Assembly: GCA_963848085.1 (NCBI GenBank)
Contig: CAWKCE010000003.1
Coordinates: 682,001 to 746,000, forward strand
Length of the DNA: 64,000 nt
DNA from: CAWKCE01 sp032127035
Lineage (GTDB): Bacteria; Actinomycetota; Actinomycetes; JAHEKZ01
Direction: 5' to 3'
A program made the translations under genes and the position numbers. Positions 24,387-32,376 of this stretch are shown piece after piece. How positions within the stretch are numbered: the stretch's first letter is position 1; every line of letters begins with the position of its first letter. A model generated the notes under the pieces. That model worked only from the letters and a program-made list of their open reading frames with translations. It searched no databases and was not told the DNA's origin.

Positions 24387-25415
24387 GTGGCCACGTTGTT
24401 CTACGACGCAGACGCCGACCTCGCGGTCATCCAGGACCGGACGGTGGCCGTGATCGGCTACGGCAGCCAGGGTCACGCGCATGCACAGAACCTGCGGGAC
24501 TCCGGCGTCGACGTGCGGGTCGGCCTGAAACCTGACTCGGCCAGCCGTGCCAAGGCGGAGGCCGACGGCCTTCGGGTGGTCACCCCTGCCGAGGCGGCGG
24601 CCGAGGCGGACGTGATCATGATTCTGGCCCCCGACCACATCCAGCGTTCGCTGTACCGCCAGGACATCGAGCCGCACCTGAGTGCGGGCAAGGCGCTGTT
24701 CTTCGGACACGGGTTCAACATCCGGTTCGGTTACATCAAGCCGCCGTCGAACGTGGATGTGTGCATGGTGGCGCCGAAGGGCCCTGGGCACCTGGTGCGG
24801 CGCGAGTACGAGAACGGCCGTGGGGTGCCGGTGATCGTCGCGGTCGAGCAAGACGCCACCGGCGAAGCGTGGCCGCTGGCGCTCGCCTATGCCAAGGCGC
24901 TGGGCGGACTAAGGGCCGGAGGTATCAAGACCACGTTCACCGAAGAGGCCGAAACCGACCTGTTCGGCGAGCAGGCAGTGCTCTGCGGCGGCGCGTCGGC
25001 ACTGGTTCAGGCCGGCTTCGAGACTCTGGTGGACGCTGGTTACCAGCCCGAGGTGGCCTACTTCGAGTGCCTGCACGAGCTGAAGCTCATCGTGGACCTG
25101 ATGTACGAGGGCGGGATTGCCAAGCAGCGGTGGTCAGTCTCCGACACCGCCGAGTACGGCGACTACGTGAGCGGACCACGGATCATCGACCAGCACGTGA
25201 AGGACTCCATGCGTGCCGTGCTCGACGACATCCGTTCCGGCGCGTTCGCAGCTCGGTTCATTGCCGACCAGGACGCCGGTGCCCCGGAGTTCACCGCCTT
25301 GCGTCAGGCGGGGGAGCAGCACCCGATCGAGGCGGTGGGTCGCGAGCTGCGCGGCATGATGGCGTGGGTCGACTCCGCGGACGACGACTACACAGAGGGC
25401 ACCGCGGCGCGGTGA
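24387..25415 (+). CDS. ilvC: Ketol-acid reductoisomerase (class I)
   Basis: A 342-residue NADPH-dependent isomeroreductase. The Rossmann motif 'IGYGSQGHAHA' starts at residue 23-24. The metal and substrate residues appear in 'TFTEEAETDLFGEQ' and 'YFECLHELKLIVD', and 'VAPKGPGHLVRREYENG' is diagnostic. It is the short, class I form with a single knotted C-terminal domain. The start is GTG 24387, preceded by GAGGAGA at 24374-24380. It completes the ilvBNC cluster. The gene to the right is convergent. Confidence 0.97.
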   Translation: MATLFYDADADLAVIQDRTVAVIGYGSQGHAHAQNLRDSGVDVRVGLKPDSASRAKAEADGLRVVTPAEAAAEADVIMILAPDHIQRSLYRQDIEPHLSAGKALFFGHGFNIRFGYIKPPSNVDVCMVAPKGPGHLVRREYENGRGVPVIVAVEQDATGEAWPLALAYAKALGGLRAGGIKTTFTEEAETDLFGEQAVLCGGASALVQAGFETLVDAGYQPEVAYFECLHELKLIVDLMYEGGIAKQRWSVSDTAEYGDYVSGPRIIDQHVKDSMRAVLDDIRSGAFAARFIADQDAGAPEFTALRQAGEQHPIEAVGRELRGMMAWVDSADDDYTEGTAAR

Positions 25416-25446
25416 CCGAGGCGGGGGAAGGTCGGGCTGGCGCCGC

Positions 25447-26727
25447 CTATCCGGTGTCGTCGATCGGGTCGTCGTACGCCCACGGGTAGGTCCTGACGCG
25501 TTGACCCGAGGGGGTGGTCCACGTCATGACTCCGTCGGGAGCGAGGTCAGCGCTCCAGCCCGAGGAGTGCTTGAGCCGGTGGTGGTGGCGGCAAAGAACC
25601 GCCAGGTTGGACGCGGTGGTCGCTCCTCGTGGCCAGGGGACCGTGTGGTCGAGGTCCGTCCCGGACCGGGTGGAGACGGCCGAGCGGCTGCAGCCGGGGA
25701 ACCGACACATCCCGTCGCGGGCCCGGACCGCCCGCTCGAGTCGCGCTGACGGCCGGTACTGGCGCTCAGAGACGTCGACCAGCGCGCCCGACCCCGGATC
25801 GGTGAGCAGACCCCGGAACACCACGTCGTGGGTCGTCGCCCCGGTCCCGGCCCCGGCCAGCTGCAGTGCCTCACCGCTCGTGACCGGCCCAACCCCGGCG
25901 ACCTCCCCCGGCGCGGCACCCTCGCCGAGCAGGGTGTCCGCCGGGATCGTCACCGCGATGGTGACCTGTGGGGGATCGGCCCGGCCGCAGAGCAGGTCGA
26001 ACAGCGCGTCGGCGCGCCGCTGGTCCATGGTGCGCATGTCGTCGGCATCGGCGGCCATGGCCACCGCGTTGACGGTGTCGTAGACCTGCCGCGCCTGCAC
26101 GCTCGGCAGCAGGGCCAGCAGCTCGGAGACGCCGTCCGGGAGTGGCGTGACCGCCACTCGGCGACCGGCCACCGCCCGCGTGCGGCGGACCTCGGCCATT
26201 CCGGGGTCGGCGGCGATGACCCGGCGTGCCAGCCAGCGACGAAGCTCAGGCGCGGTGTGTCCGGCGGCGTAAGCGGCCGCCTGCGCGGCAAGGTCGTCCA
26301 CTGCGGGGCTCGAGACATCGCGGAGACCGTCGCAGATCACGTGAACCTTGCGCGCGTCGATCGCGCCGGCCGACCAGACGCTCATCAGCGCCGGATGGGT
26401 GACCGCGGCCAGCGCGAGGGCGTACCGGGCCGCCGCCGCCATTCTCGTGCAGTGCAGCGCGACGGCGATCTCGTCGGCGACAAACTCCGACCGCTGGGGG
26501 TCGACTGCTCGGCCGCCCCGCAGCTGCGCCGCGCGCATCGGCGTCGGCGGCGAGCCGGGACATCGCAGCCATCACCTCGGCCTGTGCTGCCTGCGCGGCG
26601 TTGACCAGCTCCTCCAGGGCGGACAATGTGCCGACGAGGTCCGGTCCCCGACGTGACCCACAGCCTGGGTCGACACCAGCAGGTCCCGCGCCTGCTCGAC
26701 GACCACTGCGGTGGGTGTCGTTCTCAT
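25447..26727 (-). pseudogene. DUF222/HNH endonuclease-domain gene with two compensating frameshifts
   Basis: The downstream 363 codons (ATG 26538 to 25447) encode most of a DUF222 protein with a C-terminal HNH motif: 'CRFPGCSRS', 'TDLDHTVPWPRGATTASN' and 'LCRHHHRLKH'. The expected N-terminus is broken. ATG 26727 starts 'MRTTPTAVVVEQARDLL' in the same frame, but near 26640-26650 the coding signal moves to another frame ('LVGTLSALEELVNAAQAAQ' to 'LAADADAR'), and near 26530 it returns to the first frame at 'AQLRGGRAVDPQRSEF'. In the first frame a TGA lies between. The result is either a frameshifted copy, two sequencing indels in GC-rich runs, or a shortened protein from 26538. These genes are multicopy in actinomycetes and related to the 13E12 repeat family; their function is unclear. 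Confidence 0.7.
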
Positions 26728-26796
26728 GCCCCGAACTCTGCCACCCACCACTGACAGTTCCGGCCGGTCGAGGACGGGTCGTCCACACCTCCCCGA

Positions 26797-26802
26797 TAGA
26801 CT
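26797..26802 (+). promoter_or_regulatory. -10 element TAGACT upstream of serA
   Basis: TAGACT fits the TAnnnT pattern and lies 62 bp before the serA GTG, predicting a leader of about 56 nt. No clear -35 is visible. No amino-acid-rich leader peptide was found in this gap. Confidence 0.4.
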
Positions 26803-26864
26803 CCGAAGTCGCCTCTCACTTGGGGCGAGCTCCCGCCCGTCGCCGATCCTTCGAAGGCTGCGCC

Positions 26865-28457
26865 GTGACCCAACCTGTCGTGCTGATCGCCGAAGAGCTG
26901 TCGCCGGCCACTCTCGAGGCGCTGGGTCCGGACTTCACCGTTCGCCACTGCGACGGCGCGGACCGGGCGCAGCTTCTGTCCGCCATCGGCGACGTGGACG
27001 CCGTGCTCGTTCGGAGTGCGACCCGGATCGATGCCGAGGCGTTGGCCGCGGGCCGGCGGCTCAAGGTGGTAGCCCGGGCCGGGGTGGGGCTGGACAACGT
27101 CGATGTCGCGGCGGCCACCCAGGCGGGCGTCATGGTGGTCAACGCTCCGACGTCGAACATCGTGAGCGCAGCCGAGCTCGCCGTGGGTCTGCTTCTGGCG
27201 GCAGCGCGCAACATCGCGCCCGCCAGCCAGGCGCTGAAGAACGGCGAGTGGAAGCGGTCGGCGTACACCGGTGTCGAGGTGTACGGGAAGACCGTCGGAG
27301 TGGTGGGCCTCGGGCGGATCGGAGTCCTGGCAGCGCAGCGGCTGATGGCCTTCGGCACGACCGTGATCGCCTACGACCCGTACGTGCAGCCTGGCCGGGC
27401 CGCGCAGATGGGGGTGCACCTCGTCGAGCTGGATGTCCTCCTGCGGGACAGCGACTTCATCACGGTCCACCTACCGAAGACGCCAGAGACCGCCGGCCTC
27501 ATCGGTGCTGCCGAGCTGGCGGTCGTGAAGCCATCGGTCGTGATCGTGAACGCGGCCCGTGGCGGCATCGTCGACGAGCAGGCGCTGGCCGACGCCGTGG
27601 CTGAGGGGCGGGTGCTGGCAGCCGGAGTCGACGTGTTCGCGGAGGAGCCGTGCACCGACTCGCCGCTGTTCGCCCACGAGAAGGTCGTCGTCACCCCGCA
27701 CCTTGGCGCCAGCACCGACGAGGCGCAGGAGAAGGCTGGGATCGCGGTCGCCCGCTCGGTGCGTCTTGCGCTGTCCGGTGAGCTGGTTCCGGACGCGGTC
27801 AACGTCCATGGCGGCGTGATCGCCGAGGACGTCCGCCCGTACATCGCGCTGGCGGAGAAGCTGGGCCGGGTGTTCTCCGGACTGGCCGAGGGCGCACCGG
27901 AGGGACTGACGCTGGAGGTCCGGGGGGAGCTGGCCTCCCAGGACGTGAAGGTCCTCGAGCTCGCTGCTCTGAAGGGCGTGTTCGCCGCGATCACCGACGA
28001 GCAGGTGTCGTACGTCAACGCGCCGCTCATGGCGGCCGAGCGTGGCGTGCACGTCGAGTTGACCACTGACCCGGACAGCCCGGACCACCGGAACCTGGTC
28101 ACGTTGAGGGGCGCTCTGGCGGACGGTCACCAGGTGTCGGTGGCCGGCACGCTGTCCGGCCCCAAGGACGTCGAGAAGATCGTGGAGGTCGATGGCTTCG
28201 ACGTCGACCTCCAGACGTCGCGCCACCTCGCCTTCTTTCGCTACCACGACCGTCCCGGTGTGGTGGGTGAGCTCGGTCGGATCCTCGGCGACCGCGGCAT
28301 CAACATCGCCGGGATGCAGGTGAGCCGGGCCGCCGAGGGGGGAGACGCCCTGATCGCTCTCACCGTGGACAGCGCCCTTGATGCCGACGTCGTGGCCGAG
28401 ATCGTGGCGACGATCAGCGCCCACGACGGACGCGCCATCGCACTCGAGTCGGACTAG
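26865..28457 (+). CDS. serA: D-3-phosphoglycerate dehydrogenase
   Basis: A 530-residue enzyme for the first step of serine synthesis, of the long type I form known from Mycobacterium. The NAD domain has 'VGLGRIGVLAAQRL', the substrate arginine is in 'NAARGGIVDE', and the catalytic histidine in 'TPHLGASTDEAQ'. The extra intervening (allosteric substrate-binding) domain occupies about residues 315-450. The C-terminal ACT domain ('FFRYHDRPGVVGELG', 'NIAGMQVSRAAEGG') gives serine feedback. GTG 26865 begins 'VTQPVVLIAEEL'. leuB follows 9 bp after the stop, so serA and leuB are probably one transcript, as in mycobacteria. Confidence 0.96.
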   Translation: MTQPVVLIAEELSPATLEALGPDFTVRHCDGADRAQLLSAIGDVDAVLVRSATRIDAEALAAGRRLKVVARAGVGLDNVDVAAATQAGVMVVNAPTSNIVSAAELAVGLLLAAARNIAPASQALKNGEWKRSAYTGVEVYGKTVGVVGLGRIGVLAAQRLMAFGTTVIAYDPYVQPGRAAQMGVHLVELDVLLRDSDFITVHLPKTPETAGLIGAAELAVVKPSVVIVNAARGGIVDEQALADAVAEGRVLAAGVDVFAEEPCTDSPLFAHEKVVVTPHLGASTDEAQEKAGIAVARSVRLALSGELVPDAVNVHGGVIAEDVRPYIALAEKLGRVFSGLAEGAPEGLTLEVRGELASQDVKVLELAALKGVFAAITDEQVSYVNAPLMAAERGVHVELTTDPDSPDHRNLVTLRGALADGHQVSVAGTLSGPKDVEKIVEVDGFDVDLQTSRHLAFFRYHDRPGVVGELGRILGDRGINIAGMQVSRAAEGGDALIALTVDSALDADVVAEIVATISAHDGRAIALESD

Positions 28458-28466
28458 AGGACCGCT

Positions 28467-29516
28467 ATGACGACCATTTACCGGCTCGCGGTCATCCCCG
28501 GAGACGGAATCGGGCCTGAGGTCGTCGCTGAGGGCGTCCGCGTCCTGGCCGCGGTTGCCACCCAGCATGACGCCCAGTTCGAGCTGACCGAGTACGACCT
28601 CGGCGCGCGCCGGTGGCATGCCTCAGGTGAGGTGCTGCCCGACTCGGTGCTTGGCGAGATCGCTGAGCACGACGCCATCTTGCTCGGCGCGGTCGGAGAC
28701 CCCACCGTCCCGAGCGGCGTCCTCGAGCGCGGCCTGCTGCTGAGGCTGCGGTTCGAGCTCGACCACCACGTCAACCTTCGTCCGGTGAAGCTCTATCCCG
28801 GCGTGAGCACGCCACTCGCCGGTCGTGTCCCGGAAGACATCGACATGGTTGTGGTGCGCGAAGGCACGGAGGGCCCCTACGCCGGCTCGGGCGGGACCCT
28901 TCGCGGGGGGACGCCCCACGAGGTCGCCACCGAAGAGAGCCTGAACACCGCGTACGGCGTCGAACGGGTCGTGCGCGACGCGTTCGCCAGGGCAGCCCTT
29001 CGGCCACGTCGGAGTCTCACCCTGGTGCACAAGAACAACGTGCTGACCCACGCCGGGGGCTTGTGGTCCCGGGTCTTCGCCGAGGTCGCCACGGAGTACC
29101 CCGCGGTGGCCACCGACTACCTGCACGTGGACGCGGCGTCGATGTTCTTCGTCACGCAGCCGGACCGGTTCGACGTCGTGGTCACGGACAACCTGTTCGG
29201 TGACATCCTCACCGACATCGGGGCCGCGATCGCCGGGGGTATCGGCCGGGCCGCCAGCGGGAACCTGGACGTGAGCGGCGCACACCCCAGCATGTTCGAG
29301 CCGGTGCACGGGTCAGCTCCCGACATCGCGGGCAAGGGCGTGGCGGACCCAACGGCGACCGTCCTGTCCGTGGCGATGCTGCTCGACCACCTCGGTCTCA
29401 CTCAGGCAGCCCGGGAGGTCGAGCAGGCGGTTGCCGACGATCTCGCCACTCGCGGTAGTGGTGACCGCAGCACCCGCGAGGTGGGCGATGCGCTCGTGTC
29501 TGCCGTCGGTCGCTGA
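28467..29516 (+). CDS. leuB: 3-isopropylmalate dehydrogenase
   Basis: A 349-residue metal- and NAD-dependent decarboxylating dehydrogenase. 'LAVIPGDGIGPEVVAEG' is the N-terminus, and 'LLLRLRFELDHHVNLRP' carries the substrate arginines. 'REGTEGPYAG', 'LVHKNNVLTHAGGLW', 'DNLFGDILTDIGAAI' (the metal-binding aspartates) and 'FEPVHGSAPDIAGKG' (NAD binding) are all intact. In this context the enzyme may act both on 3-isopropylmalate and on the methylmalate of the citramalate route, since cimA and leuCD are nearby. The ATG at 28467 has GAGGA upstream. It is probably co-transcribed with serA. Confidence 0.96.
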   Translation: MTTIYRLAVIPGDGIGPEVVAEGVRVLAAVATQHDAQFELTEYDLGARRWHASGEVLPDSVLGEIAEHDAILLGAVGDPTVPSGVLERGLLLRLRFELDHHVNLRPVKLYPGVSTPLAGRVPEDIDMVVVREGTEGPYAGSGGTLRGGTPHEVATEESLNTAYGVERVVRDAFARAALRPRRSLTLVHKNNVLTHAGGLWSRVFAEVATEYPAVATDYLHVDAASMFFVTQPDRFDVVVTDNLFGDILTDIGAAIAGGIGRAASGNLDVSGAHPSMFEPVHGSAPDIAGKGVADPTATVLSVAMLLDHLGLTQAAREVEQAVADDLATRGSGDRSTREVGDALVSAVGR

Positions 29517-29548
29517 CCGGTTCCCCCGTCCGTCAAGCTCGAGGAAGG

Positions 29549-29554
29549 TAGCGT
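29549..29554 (+). promoter_or_regulatory. -10 element TAGCGT for a leaderless ilvE transcript
   Basis: TAGCGT ends 6 nt before the ilvE ATG at 29561. A GAGGAAGG sequence (29541-29548) lies 12 nt before the ATG and could instead be a ribosome site on a transcript reading through from leuB, so both modes may operate. Confidence 0.4.
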
Positions 29555-29560
29555 CGGTCC

Positions 29561-30661
29561 ATGCCCATCGCGCTGAAGCCCACCAGTCAGCCGCTGCCGG
29601 ACGACCAGCGGCAGGCGATCCTGGCCGACCCAGGATTCGGTCGTCATTTCACTGACCACATGGTCTCGGCCACCTGGACCGAGGGTCGGGGCTGGCATGA
29701 CGCTCAGCTGGTGCCCTACGGGCCGATCGAGCTGGACCCCGCCACCATGGCCCTGCACTACGGGCAGGAGATCTTCGAAGGGCTGAAGGCCTACCGTCGA
29801 GTCGACGGCAGCATCGCCACCTTCCGACCGGAGATGAACGCCCAGCGGTTCAACCGGTCGGCGCGTCGGCTGGCAATGCCGGAGCTGCCGGAGAGCCTTT
29901 TCGTCGAGGCCCTGGAAGCGTTGGTCTCCCAGGACCGGGCGTGGGTCCCCAACCACCCGGAGATGAGCCTGTACCTACGACCGTTCATGTTCTCTACCGA
30001 AGTCGGCCTCGGGGTGAAGCCGGCGTCCTCCTACCTGTTCCTCCTCATCGCCTCGCCAGCAGGCGCCTACTTCTCGGGAGGCGTCCAGCCGGTCTCGGTG
30101 TGGCTGTCCCGCGAGTACGTGCGGGCCGCACCGGGCGGCACTGGTGAGGCGAAGTGCGCCGGCAACTACGCCGCTTCCCTGATCGCCCAGGCCCAGGCGT
30201 CCGCCGAGGGATGCGACCAGGTGGTCTGGCTGGACGCGGTGGAGCGCCGGTGGGTCGAGGAGATGGGGGGAATGAACCTCTACTTTGTCTACGGTTCTGG
30301 TTCGGACGCCCGTCTGGTCACCCCAGAGCTGACCGGAGCGCTGCTCCCCGGCATCACCCGGGACTCGCTGATCACCGTGGCGCGGGATCTCGGCATTCCC
30401 GCCGAGCAAGCGCGGATCAGTGTCGACGAGTGGCGGGAGGGCACGCTCGACGGCTCGCTCACCGAGGTCTTCGCCTGCGGCACGGCGGCAGTGATCACCC
30501 CGGTCGGCGAGGTGAAGTCGTCGGACGGTGGCTGGGCGGTGGGTGACGGGTCACCCGGGCCGCTGACGCTCCAGCTTCGCGAGCACCTCTTGGACCTGCA
30601 GCACGGTCGTCGTGAGGACGACCATGCCTGGATGCACGCCTTGGTCGCGGCCACCGCCTGA
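29561..30661 (+). CDS. ilvE: Branched-chain amino acid aminotransferase
   Basis: A 366-residue fold-type IV PLP enzyme that performs the last step of valine, leucine and isoleucine synthesis. 'HYGQEIFEGLKAYR' and 'FRPEMNAQRFNRSARR' are hallmark segments. The PLP lysine is in 'GTGEAKCAGNYAAS', and the phosphate-binding end has 'EVFACGTAAVITPVGEV'. The length is the usual one for the class II bacterial group. It lies 44 bp after leuB and is followed by the cimA attenuator, so the cluster leuB-ilvE-cimA covers dehydrogenation, transamination and the citramalate entry. Confidence 0.96.
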   Translation: MPIALKPTSQPLPDDQRQAILADPGFGRHFTDHMVSATWTEGRGWHDAQLVPYGPIELDPATMALHYGQEIFEGLKAYRRVDGSIATFRPEMNAQRFNRSARRLAMPELPESLFVEALEALVSQDRAWVPNHPEMSLYLRPFMFSTEVGLGVKPASSYLFLLIASPAGAYFSGGVQPVSVWLSREYVRAAPGGTGEAKCAGNYAASLIAQAQASAEGCDQVVWLDAVERRWVEEMGGMNLYFVYGSGSDARLVTPELTGALLPGITRDSLITVARDLGIPAEQARISVDEWREGTLDGSLTEVFACGTAAVITPVGEVKSSDGGWAVGDGSPGPLTLQLREHLLDLQHGRREDDHAWMHALVAATA

Positions 30662-30683
30662 GCGGTGTGCCACACTGGGCGCG

Positions 30684-30710
30684 ATGACTTCGCCGCTCCT
30701 GATTCCCTAG
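30684..30710 (+). CDS. Leader peptide of the cimA attenuator
   Basis: An 8-codon frame, ATG to TAG, encoding MTSPLLIP. Three of eight codons are Leu-Leu-Ile, the products downstream of citramalate, LeuB and LeuCD chemistry. A CACACT hexamer (30671-30676) ends 7 nt before the ATG and could be the -10 of a leaderless transcript. The stop codon lies inside the left arm of a strong hairpin, and a terminator follows directly before cimA. The arrangement is that of an attenuator, though the antiterminator pairing cannot be settled by eye. Confidence 0.6.
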   Translation: MTSPLLIP

Positions 30711-30733
30711 CGCGACGGCCTGCCCGTCGCGCT
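30709..30733 (+). promoter_or_regulatory. Leader hairpin overlapping the leader-peptide stop codon
   Basis: AGCGCGACGG (30709-30718) and CCGTCGCGCT (30724-30733) form a perfect 10-bp stem with a 5-nt loop. The left arm begins within the TAG stop, so a ribosome finishing or stalling on the leader peptide would melt it. It is the likely pause or switching hairpin of the attenuator. Confidence 0.6.
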
Positions 30734-30761
30734 GACCTCTCGCTCCTGCGGGGGGTCTTTT
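30734..30761 (+). terminator. Attenuator terminator upstream of cimA
   Basis: GACCTCTCGC (30734-30743) pairs with GCGGGGGGTC (30748-30757) through ten pairs including two G-U, with a TCCT loop, followed by TTTT. It ends 13 nt before the cimA GTG; the TTGGAGG ribosome site (30764-30770) lies just beyond it. Confidence 0.7.
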
Positions 30762-30774
30762 CGTTGGAGGTCCC

Positions 30775-32376
30775 GTGAGCCGTCCCGGTGACGCGTTCCA
30801 CGTCTACGACACGACGCTGCGCGACGGCGCCCAGCGCGAAGGGGTGTCGTACTCCGTCGCTGACAAGCTGGCGGTCTCCCGGCTGTTGGATGAGCTGGGT
30901 GTCGGGTTCATCGAGGGCGGCTGGCCGGGAGCCATGCCCAAGGACACCGAGTACTTCGAGCGCGCTCAGCATGAGCTAGACCTCGCCCAGGCCCAGCTCG
31001 TCGCCTTCGGCGCCACGCGCCGGCCGGGTGCGGCGGCCGCCACGGACCCTCAGGTCAGGGCGCTGCTGGACGCCTCGACCCCCGTGGTCACCGTGGTCGC
31101 CAAGTCGGACGTACGCCACGTCGAACAGGCGCTGCGGACCACCCCGGAGGAGAACCTGGCCATGGTGTCCGACACCGTCGGGCTCCTGGTTGGAGAGGGT
31201 CGACGCGTCTTCTTGGACCTGGAGCACTTCTTCGACGGGTACCGCCACGACCGCGACTACGGCCTGCGCGTCCTCGAGGCGGCGTTCGCCGCGGGTGCCG
31301 ACGTGGGGGTTCTCTGTGACACCAACGGCGGCATGCTCCCGACCGCACTCCACCGGATCGTCGGTGAGGTCCGGGAACGGTCCGGAGGCCTCCGGCTCGG
31401 TATCCACTGCCAGGACGACACGGCGTGCGCGGTGGCCAACACGCTGGCCGCGGTCGAGGCCGGGGCCACCCACGTGCAGTGCACCGCGAACGGGTACGGC
31501 GAGCGGACCGGGAACGCTGACCTGTTCGCTGTGGTGGGCAACCTGGAGACCCGCCTCGACCTTCGGGTCCTTCCGCAGGGGCGGCTGCCGGACATGGTCC
31601 GCGTGTCCCACGCCCTCGCCGAAATCGCCAACATCTCACCGGACACGCATCAGGCGTACGTCGGCGTGTCAGCGTTCGCCCACAAGGCCGGGTTGCACGC
31701 CAGCGCGATCAAGGTGTCGCCCGAGCTGTACAACTTCATCGAGCCGGAGACGGTAGGCAACGACATGCGGGTCCTGGTCACCGAGATGGCCGGACGCGCG
31801 TCCGTCGAGCTCAAGGGCAGGGAGCTGGGCATCGACCTGTCGGGAGACCACGAGGTCCTGGGCAAGGTCGTGGACCGGGTGAAGGACCTCGAGGCCGGCG
31901 GCTACTCGTTCGAGGCGGCCGACGCCTCCTTCGAGCTCCTGCTTCGGGACGTGATGGCGGGTGAGATCCAGCGCTACTTCCAGGTGGAGTCCTGGCGCAC
32001 GATCGTGGAGCAGCGCAGTGACGGAGAGGTCGTGAGCGAGGCCACCGTGAAGGTTCATGCGCAGGGAAGTCGGATCGTGGCGACGGGAGAGGGCAACGGC
32101 CCGGTCAACGCACTCGACAACGCGCTGCGCCAGGCGCTGACCCAGATCTTCCCGGAGCTCGCCGCCCTCGAGCTCGTCGACTACAAGGTGCGCATCCTCG
32201 AGGGTAGGGAGGGGTCGGCCTCGGTCACCCGGGTGCTCATCGAGACCAGCGACGGCACTGCCGAGTGGGACACGATCGGCGTGCACGAGAACGTCATCGC
32301 CGCGTCCTGGCGTGCTCTCGCTGACGCCGTCAGCTACGGCCTGCTCCGTGCCGGCCGGCCGCTGCCCCCGCAGTGA
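30775..32376 (+). CDS. cimA: (R)-citramalate synthase
   Basis: A 533-residue acyl transferase that condenses acetyl-CoA with pyruvate, giving 2-oxobutyrate for isoleucine via LeuCD and LeuB without threonine deaminase. The catalytic barrel has 'VYDTTLRDGAQREGV', 'CDTNGGMLPTAL' and 'GIHCQDDTACAVANTLAA', with metal-binding 'HCQ' and 'AFAHKAGLHASAI'. The C-terminal about 130 residues form the LeuA-type regulatory domain ('VVSEATVKVHAQG'). Length and the 'VYDTTLRDGAQREG' start fit the CimA group rather than LeuA; no leuA is in the window. GTG 30775 has TTGGAGG upstream and sits behind the attenuator. The acyltransferase gene overlaps its stop by 4 bp. Confidence 0.9.
   Translation: MSRPGDAFHVYDTTLRDGAQREGVSYSVADKLAVSRLLDELGVGFIEGGWPGAMPKDTEYFERAQHELDLAQAQLVAFGATRRPGAAAATDPQVRALLDASTPVVTVVAKSDVRHVEQALRTTPEENLAMVSDTVGLLVGEGRRVFLDLEHFFDGYRHDRDYGLRVLEAAFAAGADVGVLCDTNGGMLPTALHRIVGEVRERSGGLRLGIHCQDDTACAVANTLAAVEAGATHVQCTANGYGERTGNADLFAVVGNLETRLDLRVLPQGRLPDMVRVSHALAEIANISPDTHQAYVGVSAFAHKAGLHASAIKVSPELYNFIEPETVGNDMRVLVTEMAGRASVELKGRELGIDLSGDHEVLGKVVDRVKDLEAGGYSFEAADASFELLLRDVMAGEIQRYFQVESWRTIVEQRSDGEVVSEATVKVHAQGSRIVATGEGNGPVNALDNALRQALTQIFPELAALELVDYKVRILEGREGSASVTRVLIETSDGTAEWDTIGVHENVIAASWRALADAVSYGLLRAGRPLPPQ

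Noticed and set aside
25447..26727. DUF222/HNH gene as part of a mobile element or defence system
   Set aside because: No transposase, inverted repeats, methylase or restriction partner is nearby; the gene stands alone between ilvC and serA.
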